NCBI RefSeq assembly: GCF_014692515.1
Contig: NZ_JACOIK010000001.1
Location: 434,001 to 498,000 of the forward strand
Reading direction: 5' to 3'
From: Sphingobacterium micropteri
GTDB lineage: Bacteria > Bacteroidota > Bacteroidia > Sphingobacteriales > Sphingobacteriaceae
Length of the DNA stretch: 64,000 nucleotides
Below, in pieces: positions 16,406 to 24,964 of the stretch. How positions within the stretch are numbered: the first letter of the stretch is position 1; each line of letters starts with the position of its first letter. The notes under the pieces are model-generated. The model had not been told where the DNA came from, did not search any database, and saw only the letters and a program-made list of their open reading frames with translations. The translations under genes were made by a program, and so were the position numbers.

Positions 16406-17443
16406 TCAATTCAATGCATTGATCCTGTCAATCAAATCTTCTTTGCTGGTCAGTTCCAAATCATCCGTTGCTATGGTAATGATATGATCTTCAGCAATAG
16501 TTACTTCTTTGATGTTATATACAAATTGTCCGTTACTTTCTGAAGCGAAAATTACATGTAAGGTCATCCCGACTGGTACGAATCCAAAATGTTCTGTAAA
16601 ATATTGATCAGGTGTGTTGTACAAATCTAATTGTGCTAGAAGATTGGGTTGGTCTTCGTAAGCTAAATACACGGCTGAGTTGGTTTCATTATAATTAGCC
16701 GGAACATTTACTTTGATTTTTGTAAGCGCGCTTGATACTGCCGTAAACCGATCGACATTGGTCCATCCAAACTCATTAATAAAAAAATCGTAGGTATTGG
16801 TTACAGGATTGAATCCGAGGCCTGCTTGATCGCCGTCTGTCCATACCATGTTACCGTTGCCATCATCGCCTTCGCCCGATCCAAAGCCAATTTCTACAGG
16901 GTTCCATGCTAAATTACCTGTTTCATTGATCTCACCTTGCCATAATATCATTTCGTTATCCAAACCACCGGTATGTTCAGCATCGACTGTAACATAATAG
17001 TAGTTCAACGGTTTTAAAACCTGGTCACCTTGCGTTACTTGTATAAAAAATTGGCCACCGGTTATTAGTGGATGAAGATGTCCGGTATTATCTCGTCCCA
17101 TTAAAGGTTTGTTTGCAACAACCATATTGCCTCTGTCAAAGATTTCTACAAAGGTTAATTCTACTTCTCCAACGATGGTGTTGCCTAAATGATCGGTGAG
17201 TTCGTATTGTCCGATATCTAAGATAGTTCCCTTGTTTGAAACGAAATGTATACCATCCCCCGCATCAAAGGTTTGAGTCTGTACGAGGTCTGAGAGTGCT
17301 TGTTGTCTAAGCATGTTAAACCCTGTGCTTGTTGGGGGAATAATTTGATCGACAGGTACAGTTGTTTCATCTTTGCTGCATCCTGTTAGCAATAAAGATA
17401 TTAATGATCCAAAAACGAGTGTAAAGAATAGATTTTTCATCAT
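16406..17443 (-). CDS. Large lipoprotein of unknown function
   Basis: 345 residues; signal peptide with lipobox SLLLTGC (Cys at about 22) followed by SKDE, typical Bacteroidota. The mature part is beta-rich: a block GIHFVSNKGTILDIGQYELT / GEVELTFVEIFDRGNMVVAN (about 65-115) is a conserved module seen in uncharacterised Bacteroidetes lipoproteins, followed by Ig-like strands and an acidic, Gly-rich linker EIGFGSGEGDDGNGN (about 185-200). No catalytic motif is seen. Outer-membrane/surface location is inferred. The 3' end abuts the 21-bp array region. Confidence 0.7.
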   Translation of the reverse strand: MMKNLFFTLVFGSLISLLLTGCSKDETTVPVDQIIPPTSTGFNMLRQQALSDLVQTQTFDAGDGIHFVSNKGTILDIGQYELTDHLGNTIVGEVELTFVEIFDRGNMVVANKPLMGRDNTGHLHPLITGGQFFIQVTQGDQVLKPLNYYYVTVDAEHTGGLDNEMILWQGEINETGNLAWNPVEIGFGSGEGDDGNGNMVWTDGDQAGLGFNPVTNTYDFFINEFGWTNVDRFTAVSSALTKIKVNVPANYNETNSAVYLAYEDQPNLLAQLDLYNTPDQYFTEHFGFVPVGMTLHVIFASESNGQFVYNIKEVTIAEDHIITIATDDLELTSKEDLIDRINALN

Positions 17444-17609
17444 GATCTGTATTAAGTAATAATAATTTTTCTTTGATAGTAGATCATCGGAATATTCTTT
17501 TTGTTACCCCTTTTTCAGGTCAATTCTTAATTATTATTGACAGCATTATGGAGAAACCTTTCCATAAAGTCCTGCTTAGATGACGTGATGATGAAGACGA
17601 TTGCACCGC

Positions 17610-17832
17610 AATGTCTTGTCCTGAAATAGCTTATCCCGAAATCGAATTTAAGTGGTTTGAACGTGGTGGACTCCAGTTTCAAGTGCAGTTTATCAATAAG
17701 GAGTATATGGCGTAGCAGGAGCTTGGTCAAAATGACGGTGCAATGAAAGCATTAAAACGAAAACTAGCCGTGCTCATTAAGGCTATTTGGAGAGATGAAG
17801 GAAAAAATGCTGCAGGTCGTATCATGCTTTGA
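17610..17832 (+). pseudogene. Remnant of an AlbA_2/RecG-C-terminal-like regulator (copy 1)
   Basis: The plus strand reads CPEIAYPEIEFKWFERGGLQ then FQVQFINKEYMA, a TAG, then QELGQNDGAMKALKRKLAVL. The FQVQFINKEYxAQQELxQ stretch is repeated in the second remnant at 32240. The pattern (PEPxFxWxxxGxFxVxF) is typical of the C-terminal part of ATP-binding DNA-binding (RecG C-term-like) proteins. In-frame stop and no N-terminal half. The remainder of 17444-17847 shows nothing else. Confidence 0.6.
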
Positions 17833-17847
17833 CGGATAAGCGATCTA

Positions 17848-18534
17848 CTATTTATCGAGGAGTATATTTCGCATAGAATCCAATATAAAGTCCTGTCGTT
17901 CTTGCTCTGAATATTCGAGGTGCACACTGATCCATTCATCGATATATTTATTATTTAGCAAATCTTGAAATGAATCTACTATATAAGCTTTTAAATGCGT
18001 CTCCGTATTCTGGAGTTCTTCCCAAATCGTTGATCTGTTATTCAAAAAATAGACGATATCTTCGAAATCGGTACTCGTACGCCCATCTCCATGTCCCCTG
18101 TTATTAAACGCCTCCAGCTTGGTTGCGAGAAAATATGGAGGTGCGAATATTTTGATAATGTGCTTTTCGTCCAATGCGTAGTCAATTGCATTAGAGAAGC
18201 CCGGCGTATACCATTTATTGGAGAATCCGAGGATTTGATCTGAGGTTGGCATCACGTCAACGATGATACCTTGTACCTTATAACGACAGATAACACCGGA
18301 CTCCCAATCGTTAATAAACCCTTTTTTTCTCAGTTTTTCTTCAATGTCCGCATATCCTTGATAACTTACCAGCTCAACCAATATATCTATGTCGTCAGTT
18401 GGACGAACTTCTTCGGCCACTCTGTCGGTATACAGCGAGACGGTAGCACCACCTACAAAAACAACGTCTTTTGCCAATTCTTCCAGTGCATTATACACTG
18501 CCTTAATCCGTAACAGATTCTCCTTGTGGCTCAT
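17848..18534 (-). CDS. Nucleotidyltransferase-fold protein (AbiEii/MNT-like toxin candidate)
   Basis: 228 residues. An N-terminal nucleotidyltransferase core: VVFVGGATVSLYTDRVAEEVRPTDDIDILVE, with the GG (about 28-29) and DxD (about 47-49) that bind nucleotide and metal, and YKVQGIIVDVMP giving a third acidic strand. A helical C-terminal part (about 150-228) includes DFEDIVYFLNNR. Such proteins act as toxins that modify tRNA in AbiEii or MenT systems. The start overlaps the stop of the HTH gene by 4 bp (ATGA), so translation is coupled. This is the AbiEi-AbiEii order (regulator then transferase). Confidence 0.8.
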   Translation of the reverse strand: MSHKENLLRIKAVYNALEELAKDVVFVGGATVSLYTDRVAEEVRPTDDIDILVELVSYQGYADIEEKLRKKGFINDWESGVICRYKVQGIIVDVMPTSDQILGFSNKWYTPGFSNAIDYALDEKHIIKIFAPPYFLATKLEAFNNRGHGDGRTSTDFEDIVYFLNNRSTIWEELQNTETHLKAYIVDSFQDLLNNKYIDEWISVHLEYSEQERQDFILDSMRNILLDK

Positions 18535-19043
18535 AACAAATGCTTTTTCAGTTCCTCAATGGCCAAGTTTTTCTCCCTCACTTTGCCCACCCGCAAAATA
18601 TCGATACTTGCTAGTAATTTATACAAAATATCATCTTGTAGAGAGGCTTTTACAACACCTTTATGTAACGGCTCGACAGACTGACCTCGTGCATTTCCAT
18701 CTACTGCTGGCCATACATAAGGTAGATCGCTCGAAAAATGTTGTTTATAAAATGGATGAGAATGCGCAGTCTTCATACCATTGACGATAGGACCCGGTAC
18801 CTGTGGAAATACATAATGCAGACCATATTGTATAAACTCCATTAGCGCATTTCGTCTAACTTTTTTCTTTTCTTTATCCACTAAACCTGCAACCATACTT
18901 CTGTTCAGCGATGCAGAGATTTCCGAAACACTGATAAATAAAGTGGATGATAAATCTCTATATTGCCAAGGCTCATCATTCAGTGCTATGATTTTCATCA
19001 ATACCACGATGTCTAAAGGACGCATGCCATTATGATTTTTCAT
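18531..19043 (-). CDS. HTH-domain regulator, putative antitoxin of the nucleotidyltransferase pair
   Basis: 170 residues from MKNHNGMRPLDIVVLMKIIA; the longer frame to 19085 overlaps an ORF6N remnant and is less likely. A winged-helix N-terminus (about 6-70: PLDIVVLMKIIALNDEPWQY, LFISVSEISASLNRSMVAGL) is followed by a helical C-terminal region. Its position immediately upstream of, and overlapping, the nucleotidyltransferase suggests autoregulating antitoxin function, as AbiEi does, though AbiEi's C-terminal domain is not recognised here. A 45-bp internal piece has been copied to 26211-26255. Confidence 0.68.
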   Translation of the reverse strand: MKNHNGMRPLDIVVLMKIIALNDEPWQYRDLSSTLFISVSEISASLNRSMVAGLVDKEKKKVRRNALMEFIQYGLHYVFPQVPGPIVNGMKTAHSHPFYKQHFSSDLPYVWPAVDGNARGQSVEPLHKGVVKASLQDDILYKLLASIDILRVGKVREKNLAIEELKKHLL

Positions 19044-19227
19044 AAAACAAAGATAGAGAATTTGTTTTCTGTTCGCAAATCGCAAACAGCGAACAGGGAT
19101 TTAACCCATACAACTCCGCCAGATCACTATGCAGCATCACTTTTTGTCCTCTTAACTCGTATATCTTGTTGGCGAGGACATCGTTTGCTGTAGCTACTTC
19201 TTTTAGTTCTGTTTTGCTTTTACTCAT
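19030..19227 (-). pseudogene. ORF6N gene, N-terminal fragment
   Basis: The first 42 residues (MSKSKTELKEVATANDVLAN, KIYELRGQKVMLHSDLAELY) match the start of the ORF6N gene at 21254; then the frame diverges (NPCSLFAICEQK) where the following gene's 5' region begins. DNA-binding ORF6N domains are about 90 residues, so it is truncated. Confidence 0.75.
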
Positions 19228-19243
19228 AACTTAATGGTATTGT

Positions 19244-19270
19244 TCATAATTCATTATACCAATAAAGGTA
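19244..19270. repeat. Dispersed promoter/palindrome module, copy d (left part)
   Basis: CATAATTCATTATACCAATA then AAGGTAAT, 17 bp upstream of the ORF6N fragment start on the minus strand. The palindrome half is missing; a 21-bp array begins 12 bp later. Confidence 0.7.
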
Positions 19271-19281
19271 ATAATTCGCTA

Positions 19282-19533
19282 TTTTCCCGTACGCCGACAT
19301 ACTGGGGCAACGACACCGTTTCGTGGTACGGGGATGTAAATAATCCGTATGGAGAAGTGATACTGATGGTCATCCGTTTAATCTCCCCATACGGGGAAAC
19401 CGTTCTTTCGTGCACCGATATGACACTTCCGTTCTTCGAAATAGTTTCCCTGTACGCCGACATCATCTCGCCGTGTGCCGAGGCGATACAGATGGACGGA
19501 AGTTGCATACAGTCGTGCGACGACGTCGCATTT
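19282..19533. repeat. 21-bp-period degenerate tandem array, 12 units
   Basis: Twelve units of exactly 21 nt. Phase words: TGGTACGGGGATGTAAATAA, CCGTATGGAGAAGTGATACT, CCATACGGGGAAACCGTTCT, CTGTACGCCGACATCATCTC, CCGTGTGCCGAGGCGATACA. Position 4-12 of a unit tends to TACGSNGAN. Because 21 is a multiple of 3, both strands stay open (heptad peptides PYGEVIL, PYGETVL), but no start signal or family supports a protein. The remainder of 19228-19678 shows nothing else. Confidence 0.75.
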
Positions 19534-19717
19534 CGGTTAGTGTTGGAGGTGGTAATAATTGAATACCTACTATTGTCTAATAATGAGATTGTTTAGTATC
19601 TTGTGAAGACTTTAATATCAAAGAACACCTAGGCAAATGATCATTAACTGAGCTTGCGCATATACCGTTTATAGGTGTTTGTGTTTGTTATGCTTGGGTG
19701 TTTTAGACATTCTTAAG

Positions 19718-20800
19718 ATGGATTTTTATACATTTATGCTACACAAAATTGAACTTACCGACAACGGACTAACTATTAATGGCCATTCAGTTCGTTTTCC
19801 GATAGCTCCAGCGCATCTAAACGCAATTTTAGGAAACGCCAGAGTGTTTCCCACAAAAGCAAATGTCTTATTTATTTGGGATGATTTTGGTCTAAAAGGT
19901 TATGGCAGCCAATCGGAAGGTATACACACCTTGGAAGTACATTATCATCTGGATGACTACAAACATGCTCCTCAACAGTCTTTTGGTGGAATGTGTCTTC
20001 TGAACGGGCAGGAGATTCGAACGTATTATCAGGAAAATAGAAAAAAACGTATCAAGCTCTTTTCGGGCGACAGTAGTGGTGCATTTGTAGTGGGGCATCT
20101 TAGCGCCTGGTTTGATTATGAGGACGGGGAAGTTGCATCGGTGTCGCTGTCGGTTTATCAAAAAGCAAGCGAAGAAGAACTACCTATCACTCTTCCTCTT
20201 GATAAGGAGTATGCGCATTACCACGACCTTTGGCAGGACTGGATTACCCATGTTTCTGTTTTCGTTACGGATAATAACCCTTATTATAATCTGAAGCACG
20301 GTATTACGCAAGAAAACCTAGATCGTGTTCGGGCAGCTTTACCGGTAACTATTCCAAATGAACTGATTAATTTTTATAAAGTTCACAATGTGGATTATGA
20401 TCCCGTGACGTCTCCATTTGGTTTCCACGTGAATAGCTTTGATTATGATCTGCTACCCTTCTCCCGCATTGTTGATCAGTGGAATATGATTGATAGTCTT
20501 CAATTCGGAGAACAAGTAGAGCCGGAAAATCTGTTGGGTTATGATTCCCGCATCAAAAGCACAGATTATGCCAACCCCAAATGGATTCCATTTGCAGAGG
20601 GAAGAAATGGCGATTATCTGCTTATCGACACGGATCCGAGTGAACAGGGAACCTATGGCCAGATTCTCGAATTGGTAAATGAGTCGTGGGAGCGGACAGT
20701 TGTAGCGCCTTCTTTGACTGCTTTGGTGGAAATGGAAATAGCGTATATCAAACAACACGGTCAAGAGCGATTTGACTTCATTATAGAAAAGGAGGAATAG
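19718..20800 (+). CDS. SMI1/KNR4 family protein with N-terminal DUF7738-like domain (immunity-type)
   Basis: 360 residues from MDFYTFMLHKIELTDNG (a longer frame starts 13 codons earlier; MLHK is also possible). N-terminal block (about 5-150): LTDNGLTINGHSVRFPIA, VLFIWDDFGLKGY, GMCLLNGQEI, typical of DUF7738. C-terminal SMI1/KNR4 fold (about 195-345): ITQENLDRVRAALPVTIPNE, LINFYKVHNV, WIPFAEGRNGDYLLIDTDP. SMI1/KNR4 proteins are common immunity proteins against polymorphic toxins and act in the cytoplasm. No toxin gene is adjacent. The stop overlaps the convergent ORF6N gene by 20 bp. Confidence 0.82.
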   Translation: MDFYTFMLHKIELTDNGLTINGHSVRFPIAPAHLNAILGNARVFPTKANVLFIWDDFGLKGYGSQSEGIHTLEVHYHLDDYKHAPQQSFGGMCLLNGQEIRTYYQENRKKRIKLFSGDSSGAFVVGHLSAWFDYEDGEVASVSLSVYQKASEEELPITLPLDKEYAHYHDLWQDWITHVSVFVTDNNPYYNLKHGITQENLDRVRAALPVTIPNELINFYKVHNVDYDPVTSPFGFHVNSFDYDLLPFSRIVDQWNMIDSLQFGEQVEPENLLGYDSRIKSTDYANPKWIPFAEGRNGDYLLIDTDPSEQGTYGQILELVNESWERTVVAPSLTALVEMEIAYIKQHGQERFDFIIEKEE

Positions 20801-21254
20801 TCCGGGCAAGCGCCATAGGCGCGTATCTCATTTCTGTAAGCTCATGCTGTATACGAGAGTTGTCTGTCAGGAATTGACGCAACTTCGTGAAAACGCGCAT
20901 AATCTGAATGTTGACCGCTATGGCTTGTTTACTGTTTAGCACACTTGATAACATTAATACACCATGTTCGGTAAATACCATAGGTGCATACTTCGTATGC
21001 TCGCCATGCCTTAAGGTGCCAAATTGGCTCCTTAAGATTTCTAACTCTTGCTTCGTAAGCTCAAACATGAAATCTTCTGGAAAACGATCTATGTTTCTTC
21101 GCACTTGTCTTTTGAGCTGTTTAGTCTCGACGCTATACAATTCTGCTAGATCACTATCTAATATTACTTTTTGTCCTCTAAACTCGTAAATTTTGTTGGC
21201 AAGGACATCATCAGCTATAGCTACTGCTTTTAGTTCTGTTTTGGTTTTACTCAT
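20781..21254 (-). CDS. ORF6N domain-containing DNA-binding protein, C-terminus truncated
   Basis: 157 residues. ORF6N domain (about 12-100): ANKIYEFRGQKVILDSDLAE, LYSVETKQLKRQVRRNIDRF, PEDFMFELTKQELEILRSQF, VFTEHGVLMLSSVLNSKQAI. A coiled C-terminal segment begins (TDNSRIQHELTEM) but after RYAPMALAR the sequence no longer looks like the family's charged coil, so the tail has probably been swapped at the junction with the SMI1 gene end. The family was first seen in phage/viral genomes and is thought to bind DNA. The repeat module lies directly upstream, like other ORF6N copies here. Confidence 0.8.
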   Translation of the reverse strand: MSKTKTELKAVAIADDVLANKIYEFRGQKVILDSDLAELYSVETKQLKRQVRRNIDRFPEDFMFELTKQELEILRSQFGTLRHGEHTKYAPMVFTEHGVLMLSSVLNSKQAIAVNIQIMRVFTKLRQFLTDNSRIQHELTEMRYAPMALARTIPPFL

Positions 21255-21272
21255 AACTTAATGGGTATCGTT

Positions 21273-21318
21273 CATAATTCATTATACCAATAAAGGTAAT
21301 CATAAACTTTTATTGTAA
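21273..21318. repeat. Dispersed promoter/palindrome module, copy e
   Basis: CATAATTCATTATACCAATA, AAGGTAATC, then ATAAACTTTTATTGT. Lies 19 bp upstream of the ORF6N start on the minus strand, so it probably carries that gene's promoter and a dyad operator. Confidence 0.75.
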
Positions 21319-21345
21319 AGCAATAGAATCTTCCATTTTGTACAT

Positions 21346-21660
21346 ATACATAGCCCCAACCTCCAGGTACTTAACGGCTATGTACAGTGACATAACCAAT
21401 CACTCACTGTAGTTAGCGGCTTTGTCACGTTACATTGTGGACTTGTTCGTTGACATAACGAGTAAATCCATGTGTTGAACGTTGTTTAGCTTCAATGTGC
21501 GAACATGTTCCTTGTAGTTACGCCCAATGAACATGTCGCTGACGGCTATGTCACATAACATAATCAACAACGCAACGAACATATGTAATTTGTTCTGGTA
21601 CAAAACAAAGATGTGCAGTGCATGCATTTACATGTACAGTGCAGGCATTCCCATGTACAA
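21346..21660. repeat. 21-bp-period degenerate tandem array, about 15 units
   Basis: From 21367 fourteen consecutive 21-nt units: words GTACTTAACGGCTATGTACA, GTAGTTAGCGGCTTTGTCAC, GTAGTTACGCCCAATGAACA, GTCGCTGACGGCTATGTCAC, TGCATGCATTTACATGTACA, TGCAGGCATTCCCATGTACA start at multiples of 21. Left border CCATTTTGTACAT and right border ATGTACAAGTACATAATGG are roughly inverted. The rest of 21661-21846 is AT-rich without features. Confidence 0.7.
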
Positions 21661-21846
21661 GTACATAATGGTAAAGAAATAGACAGGCGTATGCAACGAT
21701 GTGATATTTCCTTGCGCCGACCTCGCATGTTTAATGGCAGCGGTCAGTTCAACCATAAATTCTCCCACGTTGGAACATATAATCCGTAAAACATAAACGA
21801 TATTTTGTAACATTGTGGCAGTATTTTATTAATCAAATATCTTTTT

Positions 21847-23004
21847 ATGAGCTGTTACCGTTTTCGCTATTTGTTCAGTGTGGGTGTTTTCTGCGCGTTT
21901 TTCATTGGCGTTCTTGCATGCTCCTGTAAGAAAGCCGATGATCAAGAGACAGAAGAACCGGAATCGCCTTCTATTCCACCTCAAGATGTTGAATTACTCT
22001 TTCTCCATTCTTATGAAGCACCGGAGTCACGAAAAAAAATGTCTAGCGCAACGGACGGAGTTTCATTTTATGTCGGAGGCGGGCATCATCCTATGTCGTA
22101 TACTTCCAGCGTGTATAAATTGGATATGCAGACGTTTGAATGGACGTCTGCTCCGCTGAGTAAGCCGAGGATGGAGAGCTTTGTTCATATCTTGAACAAT
22201 CAGGTATTTGTCTCAGGAGGATGGCACGGTATGCTGGAAGGCCCACGTATAGATCGTTTTACTTTATCATTGGACCATATCGATCACAAGGTACTCGGTA
22301 CTGGTGATTTCTCCTATCGCGCGGTTACCGTAGGAGGGGATCAGTATTTAATTGTACTTAGCTACGCAAACTTTTACATCTTCGATCATTCTATGCAGGC
22401 GTGGGAGACTATTGCAATAGATCCGATTTATCAAGGAGATGTACAGTCTATTATCTCAGATGGCAACACTATTTACTCCTGTAACCTGACGACCAATGAT
22501 TTTAATACCAAACATGTTTTATTGCAATTTGATTTGAAATCCCGAGTTTGGAAGGAAATGGAGAATAAGGCTCATCACTTTAATAATAAAATGCTTGCCC
22601 ATAACGGAAAGATTTACTTTTACAGTACATATGCATTTGAGACTCCTCCATATCTCGATGTATACGACATCAAAGATCAACGGTGGTCGACCTTGCGGTT
22701 TCCTGAGTACAGAGAGTTGTATGCTATCCTTATAGACGAGCCTTCCGATGCCCTTATTTTGAGTGGTGGCCGTGTGCTGGGCGATGAGGAGTCTGGTTCC
22801 CTGATGTCGTCCGATTTATTGGTTTATCAGTTCGGTAATGAGGAATGGAAAAAATTTAAACTTCAACATAGCCGGTTGTTTCATACGATGCAGATAGTTG
22901 GAGACCGACTGGTTGTGCATGGTGGAGAGGCTGTGCTCAATGTGGACGACTCTATAGGTCTACCGACGGAGATATTTCAGGTGTCTCGTACAGAGATGCA
23001 GTAA
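21847..23004 (+). CDS. Kelch-repeat lipoprotein
   Basis: 385 residues. Signal peptide with lipobox VLACSC (Cys at about 25) and a Glu/Pro-rich tether. The mature protein has kelch-type blades: VSFYVGGGHHPMSYTSSVYK, SFVHILNNQVFVSGGWHGML, NKMLAHNGKIYFYSTYAF, DALILSGGRVLGDEESGSLM, and MQIVGDRLVVHGGEAV (double Gly after beta strand, downstream Trp: AWETI, VWKEM, RWSTL). This predicts a six-bladed propeller anchored in the outer membrane or periplasm; ligand unknown. Monocistronic. Confidence 0.8.
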   Translation: MSCYRFRYLFSVGVFCAFFIGVLACSCKKADDQETEEPESPSIPPQDVELLFLHSYEAPESRKKMSSATDGVSFYVGGGHHPMSYTSSVYKLDMQTFEWTSAPLSKPRMESFVHILNNQVFVSGGWHGMLEGPRIDRFTLSLDHIDHKVLGTGDFSYRAVTVGGDQYLIVLSYANFYIFDHSMQAWETIAIDPIYQGDVQSIISDGNTIYSCNLTTNDFNTKHVLLQFDLKSRVWKEMENKAHHFNNKMLAHNGKIYFYSTYAFETPPYLDVYDIKDQRWSTLRFPEYRELYAILIDEPSDALILSGGRVLGDEESGSLMSSDLLVYQFGNEEWKKFKLQHSRLFHTMQIVGDRLVVHGGEAVLNVDDSIGLPTEIFQVSRTEMQ

Positions 23005-23076
23005 AGTAGAGTGATATTCCCATTTGATGCGTCAGATGTTTTAAGGTGTTAAGACAGGTATTAACCTATCCGCGCT

Positions 23077-23808
23077 TTATTTTTGTTTAGGCTCAAAACC
23101 TTTGGATCTCAATAATTCTACAAAATTTTTGAGATCATCATTCAGATTTTCGATCGTTAGGCCCGTTGTGTTTTTTAAAGAATATATTTTTCTTAGGCAT
23201 CCATCAAAATCAAAATAAATATCTTCATTTTTGAATTCCTTTTCCAATTTTTTAAAGATTTCCTTCGTCATATTAATGGAAATAACATGAGCTATAAAAT
23301 CGATCTTTTTTGGCGTTTCCCTTTGCACATCACAATGCACCCTATAACCATGGATCTCCGCTTCTTTTATTTCTTCCGTAAAATACCATTTCGTTTTTTC
23401 GTAAGTCAAGACTGTTTTAAAGCCTAATCGATCTAATTTGTCAAAAGGATCTTTTTGAAATGCTCTATGTCGATTCCGCGCTTTATTAAACCATATCAAA
23501 CATACTGATCCCACAATAAGGCTGGGAAAACCGATAGAAGCGGTTAGTAGAACAGTAACTACAATTAATCGATTAATAGGCCCATTTCCGTTAACAATGG
23601 ATGCTAGAATATCCACCATTAGCACGATAGAGGTAAAGGTTATTGAAATAAAAAGAAATGCGAATTTAAGCTTATGGCTATTTAATTCTAGAAACTTTGT
23701 CATCATATTGTTGTTAGTTAGCTGTTTGCACATAGCGTCGTAGGTGTTTCCAACATCCTTTATTTTTACGCTATCGTTGAATCGCTGTTTGATACAATTC
23801 CGATCCAT
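23077..23808 (-). CDS. Hypothetical two-span membrane protein
   Basis: 243 residues. Two membrane segments (about 48-70 FAFLFISITFTSIVLMVDIL and 83-108 LIVVTVLLTASIGFPSLIVG) follow a short cytoplasmic N-terminus; the remaining 130 residues are cytoplasmic and end DLKNFVELLRSKGFEPKQK. No family is recognised. It heads a run of small minus-strand genes of immunity type, which makes a membrane-toxin immunity role possible but unproven. Confidence 0.6.
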   Translation of the reverse strand: MDRNCIKQRFNDSVKIKDVGNTYDAMCKQLTNNNMMTKFLELNSHKLKFAFLFISITFTSIVLMVDILASIVNGNGPINRLIVVTVLLTASIGFPSLIVGSVCLIWFNKARNRHRAFQKDPFDKLDRLGFKTVLTYEKTKWYFTEEIKEAEIHGYRVHCDVQRETPKKIDFIAHVISINMTKEIFKKLEKEFKNEDIYFDFDGCLRKIYSLKNTTGLTIENLNDDLKNFVELLRSKGFEPKQK

Positions 23809-23849
23809 AATTTAATAAACCGCTTAGTTTGTCTGAAAGTGTTGAGAGT

Positions 23850-24488
23850 TTACTTGCAAACATTTTTTCGGCCTACTTCGACTATTTCTTCAATCCCGAA
23901 CTGGCCAAGCTTCTCAAGTAGCTTATTTGCCCCATTTTTTTTCTTGAATTCCAGTTCTTCTTTGTAAAGTGGAATCAATGTATAAATATCAATAACCTTG
24001 TTGTTTTCAATATTAATTTGTGTAAAATCATCTGACAGCTCCATGGATGACACTAACATAACAGCGTTAAAGCCTACGCCCTGAGCAAATTCTTCTTCCT
24101 CTTCATGGCTGTATGTATGTCCAAAGCCTAACCAGGTATTATTGGTGTGCGGTAACATCATTAATTCTTTCATCAGTCTGATTGGCCAATAATTTCGTTC
24201 GTCGCTAAAAGATTCATCGTTTAAATTCCATTGCTTTGGCAGTAATATCATAACTTCAGCAAATTCTGATGATTCGACATCGCTAGGTATCCTCATGGGT
24301 AGTGCGCTCATGCCACAACTCAACAAAATATGATATGGTCTGTCATTGGCTGCTTTAATAAAATAGATGTCCCGATGAATTAATTCAGATTCTATTTCGT
24401 GAAAGACAACGATGTCATCTTCATCGGTGAAGAATTCACCTAAATGAGAATCGATAATCTCGACGCTATTCTCAACGTTGTTTTCCAT
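23850..24488 (-). CDS. Suppressor-of-fused (SUFU) domain protein, immunity-type
   Basis: 212 residues matching the bacterial SUFU-like fold: VVFHEIESELIHRDIYFIKA (about 28-47), YHILLSCGMSALPMRIP (52-69, the typical TxGMS block), EFAEVMILLPKQWNL (76-90), NYWPIRLMKELMMLPHTNNTW (98-118) and GFNAVMLVSSME (137-148). SUFU domains are common immunity modules in polymorphic toxin loci. Cytoplasmic. No toxin gene is seen nearby. Confidence 0.82.
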   Translation of the reverse strand: MENNVENSVEIIDSHLGEFFTDEDDIVVFHEIESELIHRDIYFIKAANDRPYHILLSCGMSALPMRIPSDVESSEFAEVMILLPKQWNLNDESFSDERNYWPIRLMKELMMLPHTNNTWLGFGHTYSHEEEEEFAQGVGFNAVMLVSSMELSDDFTQINIENNKVIDIYTLIPLYKEELEFKKKNGANKLLEKLGQFGIEEIVEVGRKNVCK

Positions 24489-24604
24489 CTATTCTTTTTT
24501 TATTTTTCAATCCTTGATTCGTTATTTGTAAATGATCACAAATATAGGAATCGTAGTCGGTTATTTTCAGGTCGTAGACGTCGCTCTATGGTGTTTGCTC
24601 AATT

Positions 24605-24916
24605 CTAGTTGCTAAATTTATATTTGTCTATTATCATTCTTTTTACTTCATGATTATTATTGAATTTTAGTTTTTCAGACCCGCAAATTCCACAAGCACA
24701 GACGATATATTTAAAAGGTTTTTTAAACTGAAATTTATTCTTTGTTATCGGAATATTGAAATTTTTGCACTTTTCACAATAAGATTTATTTCGTTCTTCT
24801 AGTGGAATTTTTAGATTTTCCATTTGCACAAAAATCTTGAATTCTTCTAGGATGAAATCTTTGGAGTTTTCAATAGTTAAACCAGAATTAAATAGAGTAG
24901 AATTGTCATACGTCAA
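24605..24916 (-). CDS. Hypothetical protein with a four-cysteine zinc-ribbon-like motif; start doubtful
   Basis: 103 residues from a TTG. Cysteines pair as CEKC (about 46-49) and CACGICG (about 74-80), suggesting one bound zinc. The frame upstream of the TTG also looks coding (RYIAFYEIDEDLDYL) up to the stop of the preceding gene, with no ATG. So the true N-terminus may have been lost or uses a rare start. Function not recognised. Part of the immunity-type run. Confidence 0.5.
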   Translation of the reverse strand: MTYDNSTLFNSGLTIENSKDFILEEFKIFVQMENLKIPLEERNKSYCEKCKNFNIPITKNKFQFKKPFKYIVCACGICGSEKLKFNNNHEVKRMIIDKYKFSN

Positions 24917-24964
24917 ATAATCTAAATCTTCATCAATCTCATAAAATGCTATATAACGAGGATC

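Noticed and set aside
19234..19596. Open frames on both strands with PYGE heptads as protein genes
   Set aside because: The frames exist because the DNA has a 21-nt period; no start signal, family or codon bias supports translation.
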